From positions 2,232,001 to 2,296,000 of the forward strand of contig NEEC01000009.1 in NCBI GenBank assembly GCA_002189035.1: a stretch of 64,000 nt of DNA. The letters run 5' to 3'. Each line of letters begins with the position of its first letter. Within the stretch, counting starts at the first letter, position 1. The notes under the pieces are model-generated. The model had not been told where the DNA came from and made no database searches. It saw only the letters and a list, made by a program, of their open reading frames with translations. Positions 38,187 to 49,499 of this stretch are shown piece after piece. This DNA is from Utricularia gibba (lineage: Eukaryota; Streptophyta; Magnoliopsida; Lamiales; Lentibulariaceae). A program made the position numbers and the translations under genes.

Positions 38187-41100
38187 GTCGTTGTGCCCTT
38201 TGTTGTTTGGGCTACATAATCCTACTCGTGAAACTTCCCTCTCCGCAGTCCATGTAATTTTCATGTGTAACTAGCAGCGGTTCTGGATTTTAAATGGAGT
38301 TCAAGAGGGCAATAATGGGTGTGCCTGTACTGGAAGTTGTATTTGTACAAGACACACTTGGGTAGATTTCTGGCGGTATGACTTTAGTTCAGAATTGTTA
38401 GATAATGTGTAAGTACTCGACATCCTTTCCTGGTAACATCTAGTTAGTGTACACGATGCTTGTGTTGATTCTGTGTGTTGCTTGCATTCCTCTCATATGC
38501 TTATGTTGGCACAGTTGATGATGTTGGCAGGGCCTTTTTATCTCACTGAAATCCATATCCATTTGAGTCTCTTGAATGATTAACTCTTAAATGCTAAGCA
38601 GGTGCACATTCTTCGGTTTGGAGGAGATGGCACTTGTATCACCTGCTAACATACGCTTTTTTGTCAGTTCCAGTGGTTCAGTTCCTTTGAAAGATACAGG
38701 GTCAGGCATCAGGCACTCGGCCCAAAAATCCCACCATTCATGGATCTTTACACTGCGGTCTGGTATACCTCTTGAAATTTTAAACTTTACACAGAAGTGA
38801 ACGTTTCTATGCAGGACATGGAGACAATGACCCCATCACTCAGCCTTGCTCCGTTATCATCAATCACTTCACAACACATTCGCTCATGATTTGATTGCTC
38901 TTTAGACCCATCCCATCCCATATCCTTATCCTGGTATCCTGATCACCTTCTCTGTTATGCACTGGTGAAGTTCCTCTAACCAGCAGTGCTGTGCTGCGCT
39001 GTGCTGTGTGGGAATCTTTCGTACGGGGAGGTGCGTCCTGGGTTCTTGATTGCAGCAGCGTTTGAATTTGATTGTAGAGTGAAGGAGCAGGTGGAGCAGT
39101 TAATGGATGCTGGAGGGGGTTAGTGAATTTGTGGAGGAAGCAGTTGTCTGTCTCTTAGTTTGGTGCTGGTTTTTAAGAGTAGCGTGCGTAGAGCCTTTAA
39201 CTTGGAGTTGGGGAGAGAGAAGGAGGAGGATGAGGCGAGGGCCGTACGATCTCCCCAGTCCCAGTCCCAGTCTGAGTTCCCACCCACATTTACTATTGTC
39301 TGCGCAATTCATGAGATACAAAACCCCCCATTTCTGTTCCATTAAAGCCATCTTGGTAGGCCTTTAAACCCCCCTCCCGTGCAATTTTGTTACGCCCTTT
39401 CCTCTTTTAAAATTAAATGATTATTCTACAACATTATTTTATAAACTCTATTTTCAATCTACGTACAAGTTCACAACCCTTATTTTATGCTTCATGAAAC
39501 AATGTATAATTTATTTATTTATTTTAAATTCAAACACATTCAATTTTAATTAAATAAAACACGTGTTTATTCAAATATATTTAATTCAAATACAATCAAC
39601 CGATCAAATGATCAATCTATCAAACGTTTCCTAAAAGAAATGGGCTTATTTTAATTGAAACGATATGATTCGGAATTCAAATGTTGACAGAATAAATGAG
39701 TTTATTTTTATTCAAAATAAAAGAAATCATTTGTTATTTGATACAATAAAACTCATCTCTCCCACAAGGTTATTTTTATCAAAATGATTTATTTTTTAAC
39801 CAACCTAACATTTCTTAAAACACAAAGTTAATTTGTGATTATATTTTTTTAAAAAAAATAAGATATTTTATTTTTCAAAAAAGATTAATTATTATAATGG
39901 GCGTTGGATGGGGGAATATATATGTAAGGTCCGAAGAAGGGGCGACAGTTGGAATCTTGAATGTGTGTATTTGGACGGAGTTGAGTTTATGTAATATTTT
40001 TAGGCATTAAAAAAAATAATATTTATCACAAGCTGGACTTCCATTTATGAGTTGATGAATGCAGATGTGACAAATTTCATTCAATCCCTAAATTAAAAAA
40101 AACCCCCAAAAAAACCAATTTTTGAAATTGAGGTTGCGGGGGCAGTAAATTTCATTTATTGCCCTTAGTTTGTAGCTGAATGAATTATTGGTGATGTAAT
40201 TTATTACCTCATCTAAGGGATTTACTTTCTTAATTTATTATATTTATTCATGTAGGTGGACGCCCCCCTCCCCAAATAATTTATTTTTTATGTGTGTGAA
40301 GCCATTTTTTTATTGGTTAAGTTCTTCACCTTCACCACATGATTGAAATGAACCCTCTATTAGCTCCTCTCCTTATTCTTGCTTCAAATTTTTCTTTGAA
40401 CATGAAACTCGATTCATCGGCTCGACTAGACGTAGTCGAAAATAAGTTGATGGAAGTGGCACAAAATGTGTTGGGAATCATGAATTTGGAGAGCAAAGGA
40501 GATTGTCACACACACAAAACCCTAGTTAGTATTAGGGTTTTAGGCGTCAATTGAGCAATAGGATGGATTCCATGTTTCCCCATTGGGAAAATAAAAATGA
40601 TTAATATCATTATGTTAATAAAAGGATTTTTTTTTTCTCAAATGAAACACGTGTGGGAAAAAACTCCTGTAAATTCTTACTTATTGAGAAACCAGGTGAA
40701 ATCATGGATGATGGAAAGGATAGAGAATGAAATGATTAGATTAATTTTATACGAGATTTTTTTTCCGACAGGATAAAAGCGTACGAATGGGCGTAAAAAA
40801 TTTCATGAAAAAAAATCAATAATTTGACATTAGTCTATAGGCATCTATTCTTAATATAAAATTACTGGTCAGATTTTACTATTCATTGAGACATCAAGGA
40901 AATGTGTCTCCATGATGATTGATCACAATGCCTAGTACCACACCTCTCCCACAGTAAATTTTCCAGTAAAAAACACTTCTAAGTTCCCATACTACACGCA
41001 CGTTAACACAAGTAAAGCAACACTCTTTCAGCATTTCCTTTGCCTCATAACTACAATATGTATTGTGGATCGCCATTTTGCTGCATCGAAATTCCTCTTT

Positions 41101-41595
41101 TAGACTGGTATTAGAAGTCAGGAGCAATCCCAGATTGCACAAGAGCGCATCTGTAAGTGATACATTGTCAGCATTTATCTGATACAGACTGAGATCGGTG
41201 TCCAGAGCATGTGATGAGAGGTTAATTTTGCGTGATGAAAACTTGCAGCAACATGTATTTAGACAGTTCATGGGGGAAACAACCTGCAGGGACTGTTGTG
41301 CTTTTGTGCTTTGGCTTGTCTTGACATCAATCAAGGATGTGCGTTTGGTGGTTGTAAGCTGGGTAAGAAAGAGAAATAGGCACATTAGTTGGGGTTTGGT
41401 TATCATTATTTAAAGAGTAAAAAGGGAAAACCTTGGCTGTTGCATTGATGAAATGTCTATGTGAATTTAAAAAAAGTTTTATTATTATTTTTTGTCTTGA
41501 GATGAGCAGTATTTATTACCGTAGCTTCTTCTTCGGACAACCAGAAGAAGAAGAGAATATTCATTCATCTGGGAAAGGAGGAAGAAAGTGGTCTC
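38187..41595. other. Long intergenic region
   Basis: F-box 3' UTR to about 38500, then mostly AT-rich DNA (39400-40860) without conserved frames. A 171-codon minus-strand frame at 40894-41406 is open but not recognised. 41400-41595 is probably the leader of the HD-Zip gene. Confidence 0.5.
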
Positions 41596-42473
41596 ATGGA
41601 CTGGAGCGGTGGCCTGAGGTTCCCCTTCATTCCTCGCCAGGAGAGTTCTTTCAGCTTCATGTGTAACTACAACTACGATCAGATTCCAGGTAATGATGCC
41701 TGTAACGCTTTCATTTCTCATTGTGTTGAGCCACCTACCTTTGTCTGATGATGCATTTGAGGGCTTTCTGTTACCAGTGTTGGAAATGAAGCAGCAGTCG
41801 ATGCATCAAGGGATGTTGCCGGGGTTGATGGACAAGGGCGGCGCTGCGGCGGTGAACATGAGCTACGGCGGGGATCCGAAAAAGAAACGCTTGAGCAATG
41901 AGCAGCTCGAGCTGCTGGAAAACAGTTTCCAGGAAGAGATCAAGCTGGACCCTGATCGGAAATTGAAGCTGTCGAAGGAGCTCGGCTTGCAGCCGAGGCA
42001 AATCGCGGTCTGGTTTCAAAACCGCCGCGCACGGTGGAAGGGGAAGCAGCTAGAACGCCTGTACGATGCACTGAAGCAAGAGTACGACTCCGTTTTGAGG
42101 GAAAAACAGAAGCTTCAGCAGGAGGTATTACATCATTCATGATCTTTCTTAGGGCTGCTTCCCATTTTAGGGTTTTGTTTTTTAATTAAGTATCCATCGA
42201 TCCTTGCAGGTTATGGCATTGAGAGCAATGCTAAAGGAGCAACTAGCAAAGAAGCAAGTCTCCGGTGGGCACACGGATCAGGTTTCCGGGGAGGAGACGG
42301 TGGAGAGCACATCGATTCCGAGCTCGGAGAAGCTGCTCGTGGAGACCCAAATTCCGGAATGCAACAATTACACGCTGAACGTGGAGGACTACAACGGCGG
42401 CGGGTTGATGATGCCGGCGGCGTACTGGCCACCGCCGCAGCTGCCTAGAGAAGTGGTTAACGGTGATTATTAG
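41596..42473 (+). CDS. LMI1: HD-Zip class I transcription factor, LMI1/ATHB51-like
   Basis: Homeodomain-leucine zipper factor of the LMI1/RCO/ATHB22/51 clade, which controls leaf margin shape, stipules and meristem identity. Exons 41596-41689, 41778-42124 and 42210-42473 give 234 residues. The homeodomain starts about residue 63 with [17 protein letters not shown] and ends with [17 protein letters not shown] (helix 3). The zipper follows with leucines about every seven residues from [10 protein letters not shown] through [10 protein letters not shown], crossing the second intron. This intron inside the zipper (QQE/VMALR) is a feature of the clade. The N-terminus [15 protein letters not shown] is aromatic-rich, as in relatives. 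The start is upstream of an in-frame short exon, so a homeodomain-only scan would miss it. Confidence 0.9.
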
Positions 42474-43002
42474 TTTAATTTGATGTTTATATGGTTTAAA
42501 GACCTATGCTAATCTAGGGTTTTCTAGCTAGGTCAACAGCCTAACAATGTTATTGTCCTTTTAGAAGAAGCCAACTGTTTCAGCTAACGTTCATTAAGTG
42601 GGGAACTTAGCCTCATCATCATCACTGCCCTTGCAATGCTTATCCAAAATTAGCCACACTCGTTTTTTCAAATAAACTGTACGGCCGGACTTTATGGGCC
42701 CACTACAAGGCCAGCCCTCGTGACACTGTAGTTACCGATGGTGAGATAATGTAATTAAAATGGAAAGAACATAAAATCGTAAAAATTAAAAATTAAATAT
42801 TTGATTAATATGTATGGATCGTAACTGGACCCAAGATGATAACCTTTTAGGAATTGGGCCTTGCCCCCAGATGTGTGAATAGTGGTATGGGCTGGGCCCA
42901 GATCTCCAACACCAGTCGGTTACATGAACAGACAACTTATTCCTTGAGAAAGAAGAACAAGGACAGGTACAGTGCTGGGGGCATTCCGTTATGGGGAACT
43001 GA
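42474..43002. other. Intergenic spacer
   Basis: HD-Zip 3' flank. GGGCC/GGGCCCA words occur around 42697, 42857 and 42893, suggesting a housekeeping-type promoter reading right into the candidate frame at 43003. No gene supported inside. Confidence 0.45.
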
Positions 43003-43243
43003 AATGGGAGGATTCATTCAACGGTCACGGTCGCTCCGCGCCAGCCGGACCCGGCCGATTCCGGGTTCACCCAGTTCGTTCTCGCCGGGACCCATCTCCA
43101 AGACCACGCTTTCGTCTACTGCCTGCTTCTTCTCTTGGTCTTCGCTTGCTTGGTGAGGCATGAGTGTTCCTTTGATCGCATCTTTTACACCTCCGAGCCC
43201 ACCCATGATTCCGCCGCCGCCCGTCGCCTCACTGGAAGCCCTG
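43003..43243 (+). CDS. Candidate small single-pass membrane protein (start broken)
   Basis: An open frame without its own ATG reads TVTVAPRQPDPADSGF, then FVLAGTHLQDHAFVYCL running into a Leu-rich hydrophobic stretch (about 16 residues), then LVRHECSFDRIFYTSEP and a polar tail, ending at a good donor (CCTG|GTGAGA, 43243/43244). It looks like soluble - membrane helix - soluble. The nearest ATG (43004) is out of frame by one base; one extra G in the GGG at 43006-43008 would join it. The four clear single-base gaps elsewhere in this window are of the same kind. I recognise no family, and no downstream exon could be fixed. Speculative. Confidence 0.3.
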
Positions 43244-43437
43244 GTGAGAATCGGTACGAATGCGAAATGTTTGTAGGTTTGAGGTGGCTATTATTCAGTA
43301 CCTTTGTTCTCGAAGATTGCTGTCTTCCATTTTTCTGGTTGCTTCATCCTTCGTCTCCTCGTACTTCCCCTGTAATTGCAAATGCTTGTACTATGAAAAT
43401 GGTGATTCGCGGCTACAAGAAGATAAAAGGCAGAGCT

Positions 43438-44016
43438 TTAATGATGGCTGACCTTTACTTCATCTTTAGCCTGCTCTGTTTTCTCCCCTGCGGCTTTCTC
43501 CGTCTCCTCTTTCTTCCCGGTTAAAAAATCCACAGCCCTTCTCGCGGCGTCAGAAGCTGTGTCCTTTATCTCTGAAACCTTGCCCATTGTCGCATCTTTA
43601 CCTTCTTCTGCCTTCCCCGACGTGTAATCTTTGTACTCCCCTGCCTTCTCCATTGTGGCATCTTTACCCTCTTTCGCTTTCTCCGCCGCGCAATCTTTGT
43701 ACTCACCTGCTTTCTCCATCGTTGCACCCTTCCCCTGTTCCGCCATCTCCTCCGCGGAGCCTTCGTACTCTCCAACCTTCTCCGCTGCAGAGTCTTTAGT
43801 TTCTCTGGTTTTCTCTGCGGCGTCGTGAGACTTTCCGATCACCGCTTCCTTGGCATGCTCCATGGTTTGCTGAGCTGATTTCATCACGGTTTCAGCCATC
43901 CCCGGAACCCTCCTCTCCTCCTCCTCCCTGGACCTTCTTTCCCTGTTGACGTCCGACAGCTCCTCCGCCGCCGAGCGCGCCGCCACCTCAGCTCTCTCTT
44001 CTTTACTGGAAGCCAT
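43438..44016 (-). CDS. Group 3 late embryogenesis abundant (LEA_4) protein
   Basis: Highly hydrophilic, Lys/Glu/Ala-rich protein of 192 residues without Trp and with one Cys, expected to be disordered in water and to fold into amphipathic helix on drying, protecting membranes and proteins in seeds or stressed tissue. It shows the 11-residue LEA periodicity, here as tandem 22-residue units: ATMEKAGEYKDCAAEKAKEG, then ATMEKAGEYKDYTSGKAEEG, then ATMGKVSEIKDTASD. A hydrophobic VDFLTGKKEE patch precedes the C-terminus. No signal peptide, so cytosolic or nuclear. The last four residues (VSHH) could be intron read-through, because AAG|GTCAGC lies there. Two ACGT elements just upstream suggest ABA control. 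Confidence 0.85.
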   Translation of the reverse strand: MASSKEERAEVAARSAAEELSDVNRERRSREEEERRVPGMAETVMKSAQQTMEHAKEAVIGKSHDAAEKTRETKDSAAEKVGEYEGSAEEMAEQGKGATMEKAGEYKDCAAEKAKEGKDATMEKAGEYKDYTSGKAEEGKDATMGKVSEIKDTASDAARRAVDFLTGKKEETEKAAGEKTEQAKDEVKVSHH

Positions 44017-44063
44017 TTTTCTCCCGAAACAACAACTGCGTGAAATTGTAGATGAAGAACGAG

Positions 44064-44171
44064 CATTATATCAGGGATGGACTCCAGCATTCGGAGGACA
44101 GGTGTCCTGTGGAAACGAATTTGTTCGACTTCGCAAGAAGCATCCACGTGTTGTCCGAATTACTACGTGGC
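44064..44171 (-). promoter_or_regulatory. LEA promoter: TATA box and two ABRE-like sites
   Basis: On the minus strand, upstream of the LEA start at 44016: ATATAATG (44064-44071), then a G-box CACGTG (44145-44150) and GCCACGT (44165-44171; ACGTGGC on plus). Paired ACGT elements within 30 bases are a classic ABA-response arrangement, and group A bZIPs such as ABI5 bind them. Confidence 0.6.
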
Positions 44172-44450
44172 AACGCCATGTTAGAAGCTTTGGTTTCTGG
44201 TTTATCCAGTTTCTTCTCGATGCATCAGGAAACTAATCATAACAAAAAAAAAAAAAAGATGCAGCTTTGGGAGTTAAGAAATGAACAGCAGTTAGAGGAA
44301 GTGATTTTTCTCTCCGGCGGCGGCGCTCCAACCACACTACAAGTAGTAATGCAAAAGAGAAGAAGGGAATTTCCTAGGTCATGCTTGTGACGCAGCCGAA
44401 CCAAAAACTGACCGGCTTGATGGTTGAACCAGGAAGAGAACCTCTGCTTA
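44172..44450. other. Spacer between LEA promoter and OMR1 3' end
   Basis: Contains a short A-run (44243-44256) and GC-rich bases. No gene seen. Confidence 0.4.
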
Positions 44451-47057
44451 TTATTGCATTAGAAGGTGGAAAGCTTCGTTGCAGTTCTCTATTCGGCATT
44501 CGTACCCCAGAGCATCGGCGCGCTCCCGGAACTCGTGCATCTCCGCCTCCGCAACTTGGATGCCGACGAGCACATTTGCACCCGTGTCTCCCTGCAATCA
44601 GTCATTAGCAGTCACTACAGCGAAGTACTGGAAGTGTTCTAGCTTGATGACGGATGTTTCAACCTGTCCACGGTAGTGAAATAGTGTTATATTCCAGCGG
44701 GGGCTCAATGCATCCAAGAACTTCATCAGAGCGCCTGGCCTCTCAGGGAATACGAACCGGCAAAGAAGTTCATCCTTCACGTATGATCTTCCACCCATCT
44801 GAAAAAAACACACCAAACACAACTTGCATTATTCATCTAGGAATCCAAAAGATCAACTAGAATTGAAATCAGACAACCATGACAAAATATTCAGATTCAA
44901 AAAGCTCACCAGATGTCGCAAATGATCTTTCACCAAGTCATTTTCTGTATGATCCATGGTCTCTAGCCCAGCAGATTGCATTCTCGTGATCATCTCGTTA
45001 AGTTCATATTCTGTGTGAAGGCCAACGCTTATACACAGAGAGGGAGCCATATCAACGTGGATTGCTAAGGATACTTCAGAATTAAAGAGCAAACATTAGA
45101 TTAAAGAAAAATCTCCCTCACCTGTACAATACCAAGGCCTTTCCTTTATCTTGGTTATATCTGTATTTAAACTCAGTGATATTCATAGGCCCTACCTGCA
45201 ACAAAGGCATATATTATATCAGAAGGTTTCTGTGATAAATGGAAGGAACAGAATGTGATAGCGCTTACAAGCTCACAGAATCTTTTAAAGCTACCACGCT
45301 CCTCTGGCATGTAAGTTGCAAGCACAGCTTCACGACGCCGGCCGACATCCGCCAGTTCAGTTACCAATCTCAGTCTATCGAAGTTCATGTTAGCTCCAGA
45401 TGTCACAGCAACTATATTTTTACCCTTGATACCGTAGTATTTGCAGTATGCTTCAGCCCCAGATAATGCAAGAGCTCCTGCTGGCTCCAAAATGCTCCTT
45501 TTCTCTTCGAACATATCCTGCACCACATATATAACAAGCACTGACTACACATAGCAAGCTAGAAACATAAAGAACTAGGTAATTCATGTCAGCATTAAAA
45601 ACATCCCTCCCTCTATATCTCTCCCTTCTAGTATTGTGATCCTGGCCTAGAAGGCAGATGGTTGAACTAGGAGGAATATGTGGATTATTACAAAGTGGTA
45701 AAGAATGAATTTTTGTATGAAGCAGTGGTCCTGATAGATGCAACGTCATAAAGGCTCATCATAGAAAAAAAACCAACCTTGATTGAAGCACAAATAGCAT
45801 CACGGCTAACCAGAACCACACCATCTAATAGTTCCCTGCAGAGGCGAAACGTTTCCTCTCCGACCACCCTAACTGCTACACCATCAGCAAAACCTCCAAC
45901 TTGGCTCAACACAACACGTTGGTCATGATGCAGTGACAAAGCCATTGCATTCGCATCAAAAGGTTCTACGCCAATAATCTTCACTTCTGGACGGACCCTT
46001 TTCACATAGGCTGCAATACCGGCCACGAGCCCGCCGCCACCAACCGGCACAAATATTGCTTCCGTTGACTCTTTCATCTGTTTCAATATCTCCATGCCAA
46101 CAGTTCCCTGACCTGCAATTATATCGGGGTGATCAAACGGAGGAATAAACGTGCGTCCATCCTCTAGAGCCCTGTTCTTGGCATATGCTTGTGCTTCGTC
46201 ATATGAATCCCCTATGAGGACGACAGTAGCTCCCAACCTTTCAACAGATCTCCACTGCCAGCGTTAATCAAATGGAAACGTTAAGAGAAAGATGACTAAT
46301 GAGGATAAACAAAGAGAACAACATAGACATTTTTTTTAAGAAAACCTTAATCTCCGGTGTCGTTACAGGCATGGCAATGACAGCATCGCATTTCAATTTT
46401 CGTGCTGACAATGCAACACCTTGAGCATGATTTCCAGCGGATGAACAAATAACACCCCTTTTTAGCTGCTCCTCTGGAAGCTTTATCATCATATTATAAG
46501 CACCTCGAAGTTTGAATGAGAACACCTGAAAGCATAATGAGAAACAATTTGATGCCAACTTAGTAAAAAATGCGAACCGAGTCGCCAAGAGAAACTTAAG
46601 TATCTCGTCACCCAATGCAAATTGGTCACTCAATAAAACTACACAATAACCCACATACCGGCTGAAGATCCTCCCTTTTCAGCCACACATTGACTCCCAG
46701 TCTCTCCGTCAGCTTCGCAGCGAGCTCCAATGGAGACTCATGAGCCACATCATACACCTTCGACCCCAGAATGCTTGTCAAATACTGCATTTCGTTCAGC
46801 AACCCGTCACCCACCAACCCATTCCCCAAATTCATATTTGGCACCAAACACCCACTTTCAGGCTGGAGCGAACTCGGAGAAACCGTCAGCAGCGGCAACG
46901 TTGCCGGCGGCGAGATCCTCGTAATCTTGGGCAAAACTTCTGCACCTGTTCCCGGGAAGGCGCCAATGACGAAAGGCTCTCTTCGGCAGCGGCCGGCGTA
47001 ATCGAATCGAAATCGCCAACATTGCGGCTGCGCGGCGAAATGCAGAGCTCCTGCCAT
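44451..47057 (-). CDS. OMR1: Biosynthetic threonine deaminase, plastid (isoleucine pathway)
   Basis: PLP enzyme converting L-threonine to 2-oxobutanoate and ammonia, the committed step to isoleucine in plastids. Eight exons: 47057-46659, 46525-46346, 46254-45778, 45517-45269, 45195-45122, 45027-44910, 44798-44664, 44591-44451. The product has 590 residues (Arabidopsis 592). The N-terminus is a Ser/Pro/Arg-rich transit peptide of roughly 60-90 residues. Catalytic Lys138 lies in [12 protein letters not shown], Asn of [11 protein letters not shown] binds PLP, and [11 protein letters not shown] holds the phosphate. Two C-terminal ACT-like domains carry isoleucine/valine feedback control: one about 420-510 with [20 protein letters not shown], one about 515-590 with [20 protein letters not shown] and [19 protein letters not shown]. 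All introns are GT-AG and in phase. Confidence 0.96.
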
Positions 47058-47909
47058 TTCGAAATGTTTCGCTTCCGGACAAACGGTTAGCCCAATTCGG
47101 CGTGTCCCTGCCTCCCTGCATAGCCGTCTTTCTTGATATCCGCAAGACGGGGTGGCCTTTTTTTGGAAGAATAATCAAAACTTTTAATTAAATCGAAAAA
47201 TTAATTTAATTTATTTAAATATTATTTTTTAAAAAATATTAAAACATAGTTAAATATCATTAAACTCAATTCAAATTATCATAATTCAATATAAATTCAT
47301 AATTAAACTGAATAATTAGTATAGCCATAATTGAATATTCAATTTCCTAAAATTTAGAAAAAAATTGATGATTTGTTCAATTGATTGAATTGAATATTAT
47401 AAAAAATGACTAAATAATATTCGATTGTATTACAAATTTAAGCATATTTGATGAAATATATGAAAAAAATGATTATCTTAAAAAAAAATTTACTAATATT
47501 TTACATAAAGTATGAGGATGATCATTTTTTTAAATAATTCGTTTTTTTATGACAAAATGTCCAAGACAAGAGTGATCTTAGGCTTTTCCCATATCCTTTG
47601 CACTAAGCACTACCAAAAAGGCACTGGAATAGCAACTTTTTGATGTCATCTCCATCCCTGCACATCGCTTGATGTCATGGTGATCATGATCGCAACCAGT
47701 GTGGCCAATGCATCATCATTCAGGAGGTTTCCATGTTTGGGAAGCCGGAGATCGCTGCTTTCAGGTCGCAATTGACTTTATCAGAATCCCCAGCAGCTGC
47801 GCTTGGAAGGATTGTGAGACAATCCATCATCATGTAAAGAGAAATGGGCGACGACCAAATGCCACTCCCTCTTGCTTTCCTGCGACGTCAATCCTGGAAA
47901 TAAATTTCA
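47058..47909. other. Divergent promoter region, OMR1 and pectinesterase
   Basis: 853 bases between divergent start codons. 47170-47560 is extremely AT-rich; 47600-47900 is mixed sequence and probably holds the pectinesterase promoter. No gene seen. Confidence 0.5.
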
Positions 47910-49499
47910 ATGATGTTCAGACTCAGAACACCGATGGCTGCATCTTCTAAAGCAAACGCTTTCTTGTGGCTTACTGCTTCCACAATTCTTGTTTTCTCTT
48001 GTGTGGTATCCCAGCAAACCGCTGCCGGAATTGAGGTTTTGGGAGCTGTGAGGAAGATTGGGAGGGAGGGGGGTTTCTTTTCTAAAGGCCATCATCGCCG
48101 TCATCATCGGAGAAGCTCCTGTGACGGAGGCCTGAGGAACTCCAGCCTCGTCGGAGTTTACAATGTTAGCGTCGTGCTGACGGTGGATGCGAAGGGGTGC
48201 GGGGATTTCAGCAGCGTTCAAAGCGCAGTGGATGCCGTTGCTGACTTCAGTGGCTCATGGACGCTCATTGCGGTTGATTATGGCACGTATAGGTACAATT
48301 CCGGCATGGGTCTGTGTCTGTGTGCAAACCAAATCGTGTGATTTTCCTTTCTTTTTTTTTCTTAAATCCACTTTCAGGGAAAAGGTGGTGGTGAATCCGA
48401 ACAAGACGAAGCTTATACTGCAGGGGCAGGGGTATCCCAACACCGCCGTGTCCTGGAACGACACCGCGAATTCAACCGGAGGGACAGGCCGTTCGGCAAC
48501 TTTCGCGGTGTTTGCTAAAGATTTCGTAGCATACAACATTAGTTTCATGGTACGCATATCTCTGCATAGTCCTCACAGCTTTTATCCACAAACTGAACCT
48601 CATGATACATATACATCGGGAAAAAGAACACCGCTCCGGCGCCGGACCCTGGAGTCAACGGCGGCCAGGCGATAGCCCTGAAAGTGTCCGGCGACCATTC
48701 TGCCTTCTACGGCTGCGGAGTGTATGGCTCCCAGGACACCCTTAATGATGATCATGGTCGCCACTATTATAGCCAGTGCTTCATTCAGGGCTCCATAGAC
48801 TTCATTTTCGGAAATGGGAGATCAATATTTGAGGTAACGTGCACTGTTTGGTTATTTTCAACAAGATTGGAAGCAAATTTGTCCGAAAGTAAAATTATCT
48901 ACTTTCTTTTCACCTTCAGAACTGCACGATCAACTCCACCGCCAAGCAAAGCTCTTCATGGGGAGTCACCGGCAGCATCGCCGCCCAAGGCCGCCCCTCG
49001 CCGGATCCGACAACCGGCTTCTCCTTCGTGAACTGCCGAGTCGGAGGCACCGGGAAAGTATGGCTCGGCCGAGCATGGGGTAACTATTCGACGGTTATTT
49101 TCGCTAGAACCTACATGGAGGATGTCGTCGCAAGCGATGGATGGAACGACATGGACACCAGCACCAGAGACCTGTTCGTGTCTGAACAAAACACCTTACA
49201 CATCACCACCCACACACGCTCTGAAAGCTTCTTCTTACACTTGATGATCCTGTTCCTTTTGTTCATCTCGTGATAGAACCGTTACCTTCGGAGAATACCA
49301 ATGTTCCGGTCCGGGATCGAACATGGCCGGTCGGGTCGGGTATGCCAAGGAAATGACATCCAGTGAAGTAGCTCAATATCTCGATGTCTCCTTCATCGAC
49401 GGCGAGGAGTGGCTCGTCCCCAAATCCGGCCCCAGAAATGATCTGCAGACCGTGGCGGCGATCGGAAGAAATCCATCTACGCCGCTTGATTCCATGTAA
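47910..49499 (+). CDS. Pectin methylesterase without pro-domain
   Basis: Secreted enzyme that removes methyl esters from cell-wall homogalacturonan. Exons 47910-48292, 48378-48549, 48627-48833, 48920-49173 and 49277-49499 give 412 residues. The N-terminus has a signal peptide ([18 protein letters not shown]) and a His/Arg-rich stretch, but no PMEI pro-region, so it is a type II enzyme of the PME8/15/68 kind. Active-site motifs are present: [11 protein letters not shown] (Gln and first Asp), SIDFIFGNG (second Asp) and VWLGRAW (Arg). Starts at 47910, 47913 and 47934 are possible; the last places the signal peptide closest to the N-terminus. The donor of intron 4 (CT|GTTCGT) is weak but is the only nearby one giving TRD[14 protein letters not shown]. 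A second GT six bases on is in phase too. Confidence 0.86.

Noticed and set aside
40894-41406. 171-codon open frame on the minus strand with a hydrophobic start
   Set aside because: No recognisable motif, odd composition (many Cys, Leu, Ser), AT-rich setting directly upstream of the HD-Zip gene. Probably chance.
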